From assembly GCA_963920525.1 (NCBI GenBank), contig OY986438.1, forward strand, positions 121,744,920 through 121,808,919: 64,000 nt of DNA, written 5' to 3'. The position numbers and the translations under genes are program-made. The notes beneath the pieces were generated by a model. The model was not told where the DNA came from, searched no databases, and saw only the letters and a program-made list of their open reading frames with translations. The DNA is from Dichetophora obliterata (Eukaryota; Arthropoda; Insecta; Diptera; Sciomyzidae). This document shows, piece after piece, positions 36,301 to 48,300 of this stretch (positions within the stretch are counted from its first letter, which is position 1; every line of letters starts with the position of its first letter).

Positions 36301-39300
36301 AGATAGCGAAAAATTTTTGGTATGTTTTTTGTATGTTTAGTGGCGACCGTAGCCTAGTGGGTATAGTGCGTGCCCCTAAGCTTAAGAACCGCGGTAACCC
36401 GGGTTCAATTCCAGCTCAGACAGAAAGTTTTTCAATTGAATTAATTCTTCTGTTTGGTCGTCACATTTCTGCAGACAATGGCAAACCTCAGAGAGTAAAA
36501 AAAATTGCCATGTAAAGCTTCTTGAGAACATAAGCCGTTCGGAGTCGGCATACAAAAAAAAAACACGTAGGTCCAGTTCACGGTCAAACATTTAAAAACA
36601 CGCACAACACAATTGATCAATAGAAGCTAGGTCAAAGTCCTTCCAAGGGCTGAAATGGCCAGTTTATTTATATTTATTTATGTTTTTTGTACATTTAACA
36701 ATGTGTAAAATTTTCTCTTACACCATGTTCTTCCGTCTCTTATAGTTTCGATATTCCGCCTAATGTTGTAAATCGAAAACGCAAACCAACAACAAGCAAG
36801 ACACGAGAAGCAATAGAAAGTATAGTTTTTTTTTTTTTTTTGTTGGACGTAGTGATAGCGCGCTATCATCTAGTGGCCCCACGATACTCCACCAGCTCCA
36901 CCCCGGAACCGCGTCAGCATTTCATCAGGACGGGGGTTTGATTTCGTAAGATTCCTACGTCCTCCTTAAGCAAGGAGGTTCGGAACTACTGAAGTTTCTC
37001 TCCTTTAATATTTTATTTATGTGTCTTTCACACAAAGTCCATGCATGTTCAGATTTTAGCATTTCGTTCAACAGATTCTCTTCAGTTAATGTAACACCTA
37101 GCATATCATTTAAAGCTCGTCTCTCCTCCAACCACTTTTCACATTCGAAAAGTATGTGCTTTGCATCTTCTTCTAGCGCTGCGCATGAATCACAGCTGCT
37201 TATTTCTTTAAGTTTAAATCTATGCAGGTATTTGTTAAAACTACCATGGTTTGTCATAGCCTGAGTCAGAAAATATCCCATGTTTCTATGTCGTCTTTCC
37301 AGCCAGACTTTTATACTGGGGATAAGGCTATATGTCCAGCTCCCGTTCATGTTTTGATTCCAACGTTCTTGCCATTTAGTCACTACATTGTCCCTGGCAT
37401 TAATTTTTATTTCTGAAATTTTTTTCTTTCGCTCTTGTGTATTAGTGTTCGCCCAACTTATAAGTTTAGTTTGGGTATATATTTCTTCTCTTTCCAGTAT
37501 TAATAAGTCTATTGGTGGCAGACCTGCAAGCACTAAAGCCGCACTTGTGGACACTGTACGGTACGCTGATATAATACGGAGAGCACTAACTCTCTGTGCT
37601 TTCTGTAGTTCCCTCATATTATTCTTCAGATTCAGTGCCCTGACAAAGGTTGGAGCAGCATAAAGAAGCTGGGAGTGTACTACGCTGTTTATTAATTTTC
37701 TCATCTGCGGCCTTGGGCCACCACAGTTTGGCATTATTCTGGCCAATGATGCTGCCGTTCGCAAAGCTTTGTCACGAATATTTACTACGTGCTGTCCAAA
37801 GCTAAGTTTGTCATCTAATTGCACACCCAAATAGCATAAGCTTCGTTTAAAGGGTATCTCTCTATCTTGTAGACGTATTTTCGGTATTTTGAAGACCCTA
37901 CGATCTGTCACTAGAATTGCTTCCGTTTTTGGAACTGCAAGTTTCAAACCGTTTCTTCGCAGCCATCTGTTACAACGACATAAGCTATCGTTTACCACTA
38001 TCTCGATTAATTCGGCAGTTCGCTGGTTTACTACCAGAGCAATATCATCAGCGTAACCTATTAGTTTTGCACCTTCTTGTAATTCCAAATTCAGTAGACC
38101 ATCGTACATTACATTCCACAGGAATGGTCCTAATACTGAGCCCTGAGGTACACCTGCTGTTATTTGGTGCTCTTTTATACCATTTTCCGTCTCATAGATT
38201 AAAATTCTGTTATCCAGATAGTCTGATACTATGTTAAAGAGATAGTTATCGAAACGTCGGTTTCTGAAAGCTTGTAGTACTTTTTTCCACTTTACTGTGT
38301 TAAAAGCATTTTTAACATCTAGTGTTATTATTGAGCAGTATTCTCCTGTTGTTTTGGCCTGTATAGCTTTATTGCATACTGCGCTAATGGCATCAACTGT
38401 ACTCTTCCCTTTGCGGAAGCCATGTTGCATAGGGGATAGTCCGCCAAGGTCATCTATGCGCTCTTCCAAACGTTTTAGCATAACGCACTCTAATAATTTT
38501 CCTAGTGAATCCAACATACAGAGTGGTTTAGGAACTAGGCTCATTTAATGGTTTATTTCCCTTTCGTAACAAAACTAACTTTTGTATTTTCCATTTAGCT
38601 GGAAAGATTCCGTTTATTAGACATGAATTGAAGACTTCAAGTAAAAGATCTGGCCATATCTCACATACTACTTTTATGACCTCATTTGGTATACCATCTG
38701 GTCCTGGGCTCTTACCTATTTTTAGTTTACTACATGCATGTGTAATGTCATCTACGTTCAGAGGGATGAAACCTTCGACTTGATAATTTGGTTCTCTTTT
38801 TAGCCCATCTTCATCGAATGGAAATAGTGTTTCTACTATTGTTGTTGCCCACACTGGTTCTTTAATGCCGGGTATAGGTTTAATGCTACCAAGCTTTTTC
38901 ATCACAATTTTGTACGGTTTGCCCCATGGGTCGGAATCTATTTCGTTACATAGCTTTGTCCAGCATCTTTTCTTACTCTCTTTTATGGCTGTTCTTAAGG
39001 TTTTACGTGCCGTTTTATACTCAACCGTTAAGAGCTGGTTATCATAGTTTCGTGTTGACGCTCGACGTGCTGCAAGGCATTTCGCCCTCAACTCACGTAT
39101 TTTAGCATTCCACCAGTATACTGGGCGCTTGTTATTGTATTTTTGAGCTCTTGGCATTGCGACATTACACGCTTTTGTGAGTATCTTCGTCAGCGACTCT
39201 GCGGCATTTTCTACATTTATATTTTCGGATTGGTTATCCATATTTCTATCCTTAGCCCGAGTAATATAATCGGACAATTTTTTGTCATCAAGTTTTCTGA

Positions 39301-42300
39301 CGTTCCATCTTGGGAAATTTGCATCTTCTACACTCATATTTGGACGTTCATCTATATTAAATGAGATATACTGGTGGTCACTTAAGGTGAGATCTTCCAG
39401 CACTATCCAATTCATGTTTTCATTGTAGAGGTTTGTCGTTCCAAAGGTGATGTCGATAATACTACCACCTGTACCTCTCCGAAAGGTAAGTTTGTCTCCG
39501 ATATTAAATATCGTAAGACCAAAACTAGCAACCATTTCACACACTGTAGTACCCTTTTTATCCATTTTTTTGGAGTTCCATTCTGTAGATTTACTATTGA
39601 AGTCTCCTCCAATGATCACTTTATATTTTGAGGACCTGATAGAAACATCAAGTATGTTAAGGGCTTCTGCAAACAAATTAAAGTCTATATTTGGTGAAAA
39701 GTAGCAACTATATACCCTAATTTTGCCCACTGTGACATATACGAAGCCAGCGTTGCTTTCATTAACTTCGCTTATTATTAATCTTCTGTTTCTTACCATG
39801 ATGGCTGCGCAATGGTTTTTGTCATCGTACCAAACTTGAGATGGTGGGTTTCTGTACGGTTCGCTTATTAAAAGTATGTCTGCATTAATCTCTGTCGCCT
39901 TCTGTTTCATCAGGTCTTGCGCTTCTCTACCCCGTCCTAGATTGATCTGTAGAAATTTCGTGATCATTTTCTTGCTTTATTTCTTATGTTGATTGCACAC
40001 GCTGTACTACCAATATAATGCTGAGAATTTATTGAGCCACTTTCATGGCATAGTATGCATCTCGTTTCCGCTTTGCATTCTTTAGCTTTGTGTCCCGGAT
40101 TACAGCATTTTCTGCATAGATTGCTTCTATCTGTCCCTTTACACTGGCTCGAAATATGACCCTGTTCTAGGCACCTGAAGCATTTCTGAACTCTAATCTT
40201 ACTCCTCAGCCTACACATAACCCATCCTACTCTGACTTGCCTCGTACGGAGTAGTGGAGCTGCTAAGTGCTCAGGTAGTTGAACGAGCGCTTGTTTGGTT
40301 CCTCCAAACGATGTTCTAAAATTTAATATTTTGAACGTTGTGGGTTCTTCTACTTTTGTTGCCTTCATAAGAGCATTAACAAGTTCATCTTTACCTGTTG
40401 ACTCATCCATGTCTCTGATATCAAGAATATGATTTTTGGTAACCGCTCTAATCATGACATCTTCACCAAGCGTGTTACCTATAGCGTTTCTGAGCTTTTC
40501 GGCTTGGCCTTCGCCTTTTTTTAGTTGAACGAGTAAGTCTCCAGCTTTTGTCCTTCTGATACCCCTTATCTCCACACCGATATCAGTGGGATTTATTTGT
40601 TGCTTCATCTCTTTATAACATCTGCGTATGACTCAGACGTGTTGGATTTAATTGTTATTGCCTCTCCTTGGATTCGCATTTCACGGCGTTTGTTACTTTA
40701 TCTTTTTTCTTCCTTGCTTTTCGGTGGCTCACTAGCTCCCAATCATTTGCCACAGCCGGAGTCCCTGGAATATTTATTTCAGCCTGGGTCTGCAGTGCTT
40801 TGACTGTTGCAGGTGTTTTCGGCACTTTTCGTTTCCTCTCTTGGGCAGGAGAAATAGGGTCAACTTGAGTGGCTTTAGATAGCACTTGCTTACGCTCGTC
40901 GCATGACAAAACCAGGTTACTACCTATCGCTTCCCTGTACTCTTTTAGTTGCTGGTACAGTGCGAAAGCACAGTTAAGATTATCGCGTAACGTCTTGTGT
41001 ATATTCTTTGCGCCGGAGACAATGCCATTTGCTGCGCTAAGTTTATTGCCTAACTCAATAAACGCTTTTTCTTCTGAAATTCTGAGCTGACTTTGATGTC
41101 TTTTTTCGCCTTCTAAGCTATCTGCTTTACGAGTATTCACAGGTGTGCTCGTGTAATCTCTTATGGTACACACATTTTTACCAGGTGGTTTTTCTGACCC
41201 CTTTGCTTGCGGTGATCTTACTATCACCGAGCTTTTCACAAAGGGATTTTTTAAGACATTTTCATCACCGTTCCTCGTGTACAAGTCTTCATCTCCGTTT
41301 TCCTTGTTGTAGGTTAGTTTTGTTTTTTCTTGTTGTTGTTTGTTGTTGTAACTCTCCATTTCAATTGGGTCTCAACTCGAAAGTATAGAAAGTATAGTAA
41401 ATAGTATATAGTATAGTATAGTATAGTATAGTATAGTATAGTATAGTATAGTATAGTATAGTATAGTATAGTATAGTATAGTATAGTATAGTATAGTATA
41501 GTATAGTATAGTATAGTATAGTATAGTATAGTATAGTATAGTATAGTATAGTAAAGTATAGTATAGTATAGTATAGTATCAATAAAAAAGGAAGCATGTC
41601 AGAAGTTTGAAATAGGGGGATTTAGGCTGCCCGCTGAGTAAGCGCCGAGGCAGACAGGCAGGCAGACAGGTGCAGGAAAACTATGTGAACAAGCGAGAAA
41701 AAAGTTATTTCTATCTCGTTTCTTCGCAGAGCCTGTCTGCCTGCCTGCCTACTTCGGCGTTTACTCAGCGGGCAGCCTTAGACGTTACAATATGCTGTAC
41801 AGTTAAAATTATGATCTTAACAGAATCTTTAGAGAATTTGTAATTTGTTTTTTTTATAAATTTTTCTGAAAAACACGAAAAATTTTCGGAAAGTTAATTT
41901 ATTGCGCCGAAATTAACAGCTCAATCAAAAATGATGTAGGCATCGTTTTGACGAAATTTTATAAGCTTTAATTTGACATATTATTGTTTGATTACTGTTG
42001 TTGCTTCTGAAGATATTAAGTGAAAAAAAATAAAAATATACTGGCCATTGCAGCCATTGGAAGGACAAAACAGAAAAACTAATTCAATTGAAAAAACTGT
42101 CTGTCTGAGCTGGAATTGAACCCGGACTACCTCGGTTCTTTAGCTTAAGGGCCACGCACTCTACCCACTAGACTACGGCCGCCACCATATTAAGTGAAAC
42201 CAACTTCTTTTTTTTTGCAAACAATAAATTTTTGGAATCACCGACCAATTTTACATTAGAAATGGATAGTGGCATTCATTGTACCAACGACTTTTTCGAA

Positions 42301-45300
42301 TTTTAAAAGCCGGAGCAATCTTGCGGGCAAAATAATTATCTACAGACTTCGCATTCTGGTAGAGGAAATAAAATTTGATATGTGAAACTGCATTTTAAAA
42401 GTTTTCCTCTGATAACTTTTAGGGTTATAGGTTTCAAATTTACTCTAAATTCAGCTATTTGTTAACATAAAATTTAAGAAAGTTACTAAACACTAAGAAA
42501 AGTAAGATGTTTGCAAGGTATAATAGCAAGGTTAATATGAATATATTTGTAAAATACTTGCATCTTTATCGTGTAATATTTTCCCAAATATCCAAATTAC
42601 TTACGGCAACCGAATGCCAAACATTCTTAAATACTAAATTTATTACACATTTTCCAAGTATGGAAATGCTTGTGCCAAATATAATTCAAACAATTTCCAA
42701 ACATCAAATTACTTATTTTTCAATCGTATTTAAATCGTGGAATCGCTATCATTCTGATAGCGGAACAACTGATATTTAAACTGATATTTAAAAAACATTT
42801 ATTGCAAAAATGTGTAAACTTGTAAGATATTTCCAGCAAGTAAAACAATTTTTGCTTTTTATTTTGTAGTTAAAATTTTTACTTGTAGGAAACATCTTAA
42901 CCCTTGGATGCTACACTATCCGATTGTAGCATGCACACTACACTGGGGTTACACACACCAAAGCATTTAAACTCGATACTGTTTATCGAGTTTTTGTCAT
43001 AGAAAGTTGATTTTTTTCGATTTGATTCAATAGAGTGTATCTAATATATTGTTTTCCAAAAGTTTAACACATAACACATTGAATTTGTAGGGTGACATGC
43101 AGATGCGACACCAGAAAGTACCAACCTTCAAATGATACGTGTCAAAATTTAATGATAATCAGACATTTTGTTCAAAAGTTACTGAATTTTTGGTACCACC
43201 ATTGCTTTTTCCATTATTTTAAAATATATAAATGTTGCGTCGCAAAACCTATTGTAACTTGTGTGCTAAACGTCAGATTGATGCGAAATTCTGACAATCA
43301 TCGCTTGAAAGTTAGAGCTTTCTTTAAATCATAAAGATAAGTCCATCGTGACGCTACCTGAAAACTTACTGAGTAATGCTATAAAAAATACTGAGGTTAC
43401 GCTCACCCCAACGTTCTTTAAAATATCTATTGTTCCGCTTCTAAAACAGATCTAAAGGGTTTATCTTAATCAACTTTTTCTAGATAGTTCTTCCTTCTGA
43501 TGGAAATTATTCGATCATTCCACTACTTCATTCGAAATTCCAGGGATGAAAAAACTTTGTGAGGCTTGGAGTACCTCAGGGTAGCATCATCCGGGCTAAA
43601 ATATTTTTTACACATATTTTTTATTATTATTGCAGAAAATATATTTATATTATTAGTAAATATAAATATATAGCATGCAAAAAGTTTTTTACAAACATTA
43701 TTTTTTCCAAGTGTGGCTATTTTTTGGTAATATTTTCTTGAAAGTAGCCCTACAGGGCTAATATTCTATGCAAATGTTTCTTGGAAAAATTTACTGTCTC
43801 TTACGGAAAATATTAATCTGCAGCGTATATCTATAAAAATTAATAGCAAACTTATTTAAAAACTATCTAAAACTATGCAAAATTGTTTTTCGATAATGCA
43901 TAGTAAACATTTCTACAGGTGATAAAATTTTTTCATGAATTATTTAAAAGCTTACGGGTTTTTCTTTACAGAAGCACTCCGTAGTCAAAACTTGTCGAAT
44001 GAAATTTATAGTGAAATGACCATAGAATACATACATAGAATAACATAAAGGTTACTTTTTAAACATTTTCTTTTTTTTTTTGAAAATTGTCAAAAAGTAC
44101 CCATAACACTATTCTTAAATTTTATGTTAGCAAATAGCTAAATTTAAAACCAGTATTAAAAATGCTCAGACGTAAACTTTTAAAACGAAGATATATGTAA
44201 AATTTTTTGTCTCCACTAGATAGATAGATAGTTAAGAGAAGAGGGAGCTAGTCACCTAGTTACTGCGGCCTCAAGGGCCTATTGTAACAAACCTCTATAA
44301 GCTATAGTTCATCCTTAATCGTTAAGTTCGTTAGGAACAGAGCGATGTCTTTGGGTGAACTATCCGCATATTTGGTGCGGTTCTACACTCAAAAAATGTA
44401 TTAGTTAAATTTCTACGAATGATATTCGTAAGCAAAATATTCGTACATTCTACAAATATTCGTACAATATACAAAGTATTTTTATTGTGATATCTTTACG
44501 AATTCATTCGTAAAATTTTTCTTATACTTGATGTAGTATCTACGAATATATTTGCTTTATATACTAATGATATTCATAAACAAAAATAAATCAATTGTAT
44601 TATTTTTGCATTCAACAAATGAATGTGCATATAATAATAATATTCGTAAATTTCTCGTACGAATAACTTTGTAATTTCTTTCATTACATTCGTAGTATTT
44701 ACTAATGTTTTCGTACTATTTACGTATGAAAAATAATATTAGTAGAAACAATTCATTCGTAGGCTGACCGTACGAATTATTAGTAGAGTCTAAGAAATTG
44801 AAAACCGAAATCGTTCATCCTTGTTTGTCGAACATCTGCAGAACATAAGAAACTGTATGATTGTTAAGTGACTGTAGCCTACTGGTAGAGTGCGTGGCCG
44901 GTAAACTAAAGAGCCTAGGTTTAAGCCCCAGCTCAGACAGATTTCTTTTTTTTTAATTGTTTGTCTAACAAAAAAATAATATAAGGAACTTTATAATTGT
45001 AAAGTGGATGTAGCCTACTGGTGGAGTGCGTGGTCCGTAAGCTAAAGAGCCAAGGTTCAAACTCCAGCTCAGACAATACAATATGCATTTGTTTTTTTAA
45101 ATATAAGTCGATTATTCTATTCGTGGCTGAAACTGAACTGAAAATTCGTAGAATGGACGAAGTTATTAGTAATATTTACACACAAATATTTTTGGAAATT
45201 AATGCACCTAAGTAGCAAAGTCTAGTCCTAATTAGACCATTACAGTGACACAAAATGTGCTCTGCTGTTTCTTCATCTTCGTTACATAATCTACACAGAT

Positions 45301-48300
45301 CTTCCTGGACTTACCCATGGTTGATAAGTGCTTGTTTACCTCGTAATGTCCAGTTAGGAAACCTGCGACAAGTCTGATATATGTTCCACTTAAAGTAGGG
45401 AATTGTTTCGTTCTTTGGAGCGAAGTGGTTGGCATGAATGTTTTTACATGTCTGTTACCTTCGGTTTCCCTACAGTAATGAAGTGCCTCTCTGTTAAGCC
45501 AAATTTTAATGTTCTGGCGCATAGTGCCCTATGTAAGCCCGCAGAATGGTTCTGCAATCTCGTTTTCTAAACAGCCGCTATGGCCTGGTACCCAAATGAG
45601 GTCTACTCTGTTATGGGTAGACACATTGATAAGCAGCTGTAGGCAATCCCATACGAGTTTGGACGTGACTTTATATGCTGTAGGTGCAAGTAGAGCAGCT
45701 TTGCTATCAGAGTTTTTACCTTTAAAACTTCTGCTGACCCATAATAAGGCTCTTACTTTGTTTATGGTGTTGTTTAGGTGTGGGTTCCATGTGAGTTTAT
45801 GATCAAGCGTCACACCGAAGTATTTGACTTCTTTTGAGAAGTTTATGGTTTCACCAAAAAGAGTAGGTCAGTTAGATTTTTTTCTGACTCTTTTCCTGGT
45901 GAAGATGATAATGTTGGTTTTTTTAGGGTCGACATTGAGCCCTGTTTCCTTGCACTATTTAGGTACTATGTTGAGTGCTCTCTGGAGATACGATAAAATA
46001 TCCTCGTATTTCCCTAAGGATAAGGATCACGATGTCATCAGCGTAACCCTGCACACCAAGGCCAATTGAGCTAAGAGTTCATCAACTACAATGGACCACA
46101 ATATTGGAGAGAGAACTCCTCCTTGTGGACAAACTTTTGCTGCGAGTACTCTAAGTTCTACCATGCCCAGAGTTTGTAATTTGTAATTTGGCTTTATTCA
46201 TATATAAGTACATAAGAAATATTTATTTTTTTGCGCACAATAAAATAGTATAATATATATCTCGAACAAACATAAGATCAGAATGAAAAAGAAACAAACA
46301 GTTATTAAATTTATATATAAAAATTACTTAAGTTAAATTCTAAAAGTAGTTTAATTAAAATAATAAAATCAACAAAAACTTATATCTAATGAAAAATTAA
46401 ATAAAAAAAGGGTTAAATGAGAAGAAGAGAGAAAGTAAGAGAGAAACGAGAATTCAAGAAAAATATGCAGATATTAATTGCTTGAAGTTTTGTGCGTTGG
46501 AAATAGATTTAAGGTACCTCGGCAAGGAGTTCCACAATCTAATGGTGCTTACGAAAAAGAGTCTTGAGGAATTTAAATATTTAAAGCGAGGAACTACCAA
46601 ATTTAAGCTTCTGGCTGATAAACAAAACTGAAGTTTAGAATATAGATAGTTTGGAGTTTTTGAGTGTATCAGCTTATGCAGGAATATACAATTTCTTACT
46701 GTTAAATAATGTTCCACATTGCATCCCAGAATTCGGGTGCTTAGACCAGTAACATGGCTAAATCTTCTGAGACCATACACATAACGGGCCGCATATTTTA
46801 ACGCCACTTGTAGTTTATGTAACGAATGAGAGTCTAGATTACTAAACACCACTTCAAAATAATTTATTGAAGGCATAATCAACTGTATTACTAGTTTACG
46901 ACAAGTTTCTGTTGGTGTGATCTGAGCAGTCATTCGCAGATTTCTTAAGACAAAGCATATTTTGCTTACAACATAGTTAATATGGTCTACACATGAAAGT
47001 GATGTGTTAATCCGATACCCAATGTTGGTTATCTTTTCAACAGACTTTAGTGGTATAGTACTTATATATACGGCAGGAATATCTTCAACTGAGTAACGAT
47101 TTTTTGAAATTGGCAACACAAAAGATTTTAACGGATTTAGTTTAAGCTTGTTACTTATCGCCCACTTATTAATTGCATCTAGGTCTTCATTCACTCTGAA
47201 GCAAAGATCTTCGCTGAGACCAATAGGACGAGACATATAAATCTGGAGATCATCCGCATATGCATGCATTATTACATTTTTTGGAATGGTAAAATATCAT
47301 TAATAAAAATTGCAAAGAGAAGAGGCCCAAGAACTGTGCCTCTGGCACTCCGCTGTTAAGGTATTTATAATTCGAGTAATTACTGTCAATTTTTACTCTT
47401 TGGGATCTACCTTTTAGATAATTTTTAATAAGATTGACTGCAGTTAAAGAAAAGCAAAATAATGATTCAAGCTTTGAACATAAAATATAATGATCTACAG
47501 TGTCAAATGCTTTAGAAAAATCCAAGAGACAGAGTAATGTAAGATGTTCTTTATCAAAGGATGTTCGAATGTCGTCTAAGATTTTAGCTACTGCAGTAGA
47601 GCAACTATGACCAGAACGAAAATCGGACTGAAAGGGAGACAGGAGCTTATTAACGCAAAGGTAATGCGAGATCTGATCTGCCATTAGTGACTCACAGACT
47701 TTAGAAAGAGATATAACAAGCTTATAGGTCGAAAATCAGATGGTTCAGATGCTCTAGCTTTTTTGCAATGGGAATAATTGTTGCTACTTTCCACATTTTA
47801 GGATAGGACGAGCTAGTAAAGCAGTGGTTAATGATGTGCGTTAACGAACTCAAAATGTAAGGAAAAATCATTTTAATAAACCTAATATTTATACCATCTT
47901 CTCCAAGAGCACTGGATTTAATTCTCATTATAGATACGCTGGAAAACTCAAAATTGCTTATAATATTGACAGAATTCGTTCTGTTTTGATTACAGTTTAC
48001 AACGGGTTGTGAGTCAGAGACAAAAAAGTCATTAAGAGCATATGGGTCAATCTGACACTTAGGCAACTGTTTGTTGCACACTCCAATTTGTTTTAAATTT
48101 TTCCAAAGTTGCTTGGAGGAAAGTGTTACGTCAAGTTTTGACTTGTAGAAATTTTTCTTGGCATCCTTTACAACCGAATTGGCCTCATTTCGAGCTGTCT
48201 TATATGCTTCCCAGTACAAGTCTGTCGGCAATCTTTTCCATTTAGTGTAAGCCTGGTTTCGTTTTTTTTTTATGGTCAACTTAACATGTTGAGTGAACCA

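Larger units (their letters stand above)
34132..36760. repeat. Repeat family R, copy A, split by a MITE and a SINE
   Basis: Starts at GGTCGCCAGTGGTCGAAATTCG; contains two direct units of GTATCCGTAA(A/G)AGATAGCGAAAA (34279, 36290), and CAACGGGAATTTTT-type units. The same sequence in reverse lies within 59889-61484. The MITE at 34544-35939 and the SINE at 36340-36678 interrupt it. Confidence 0.75.
36826..41384 (-). mobile_element. Near-complete R1-clade LINE with poly(A) and 13-bp target duplication
   Basis: A minus-strand poly(A) (T-run 36826-36841) ends the element. ATAGAAAGTATAG flanks it exactly on both sides (36813-36825 and 41385-41397). It has ORF1 with three zinc knuckles and ORF2 with endonuclease, reverse transcriptase and a C-terminal Cys-His motif, as in R1-clade LINEs. 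About three small frameshifts break the ORFs. It sits in Src64B intron 1, in the same orientation as the gene. Confidence 0.95.

Noticed and set aside
36382..36591. Open frame within the SINE copy, both strands
   Set aside because: It lies wholly inside a tRNA-derived SINE, and other copies of the SINE do not keep the frame open.
41361..41597. 78-residue frame rich in Ile-Leu-Tyr-Tyr repeats
   Set aside because: It is only the (GTATA)n microsatellite read as protein.
43559..43741. GVPQGSI on the + strand, like a reverse-transcriptase motif
   Set aside because: Only about ten residues match and nothing upstream or downstream continues the domain; too short to call.
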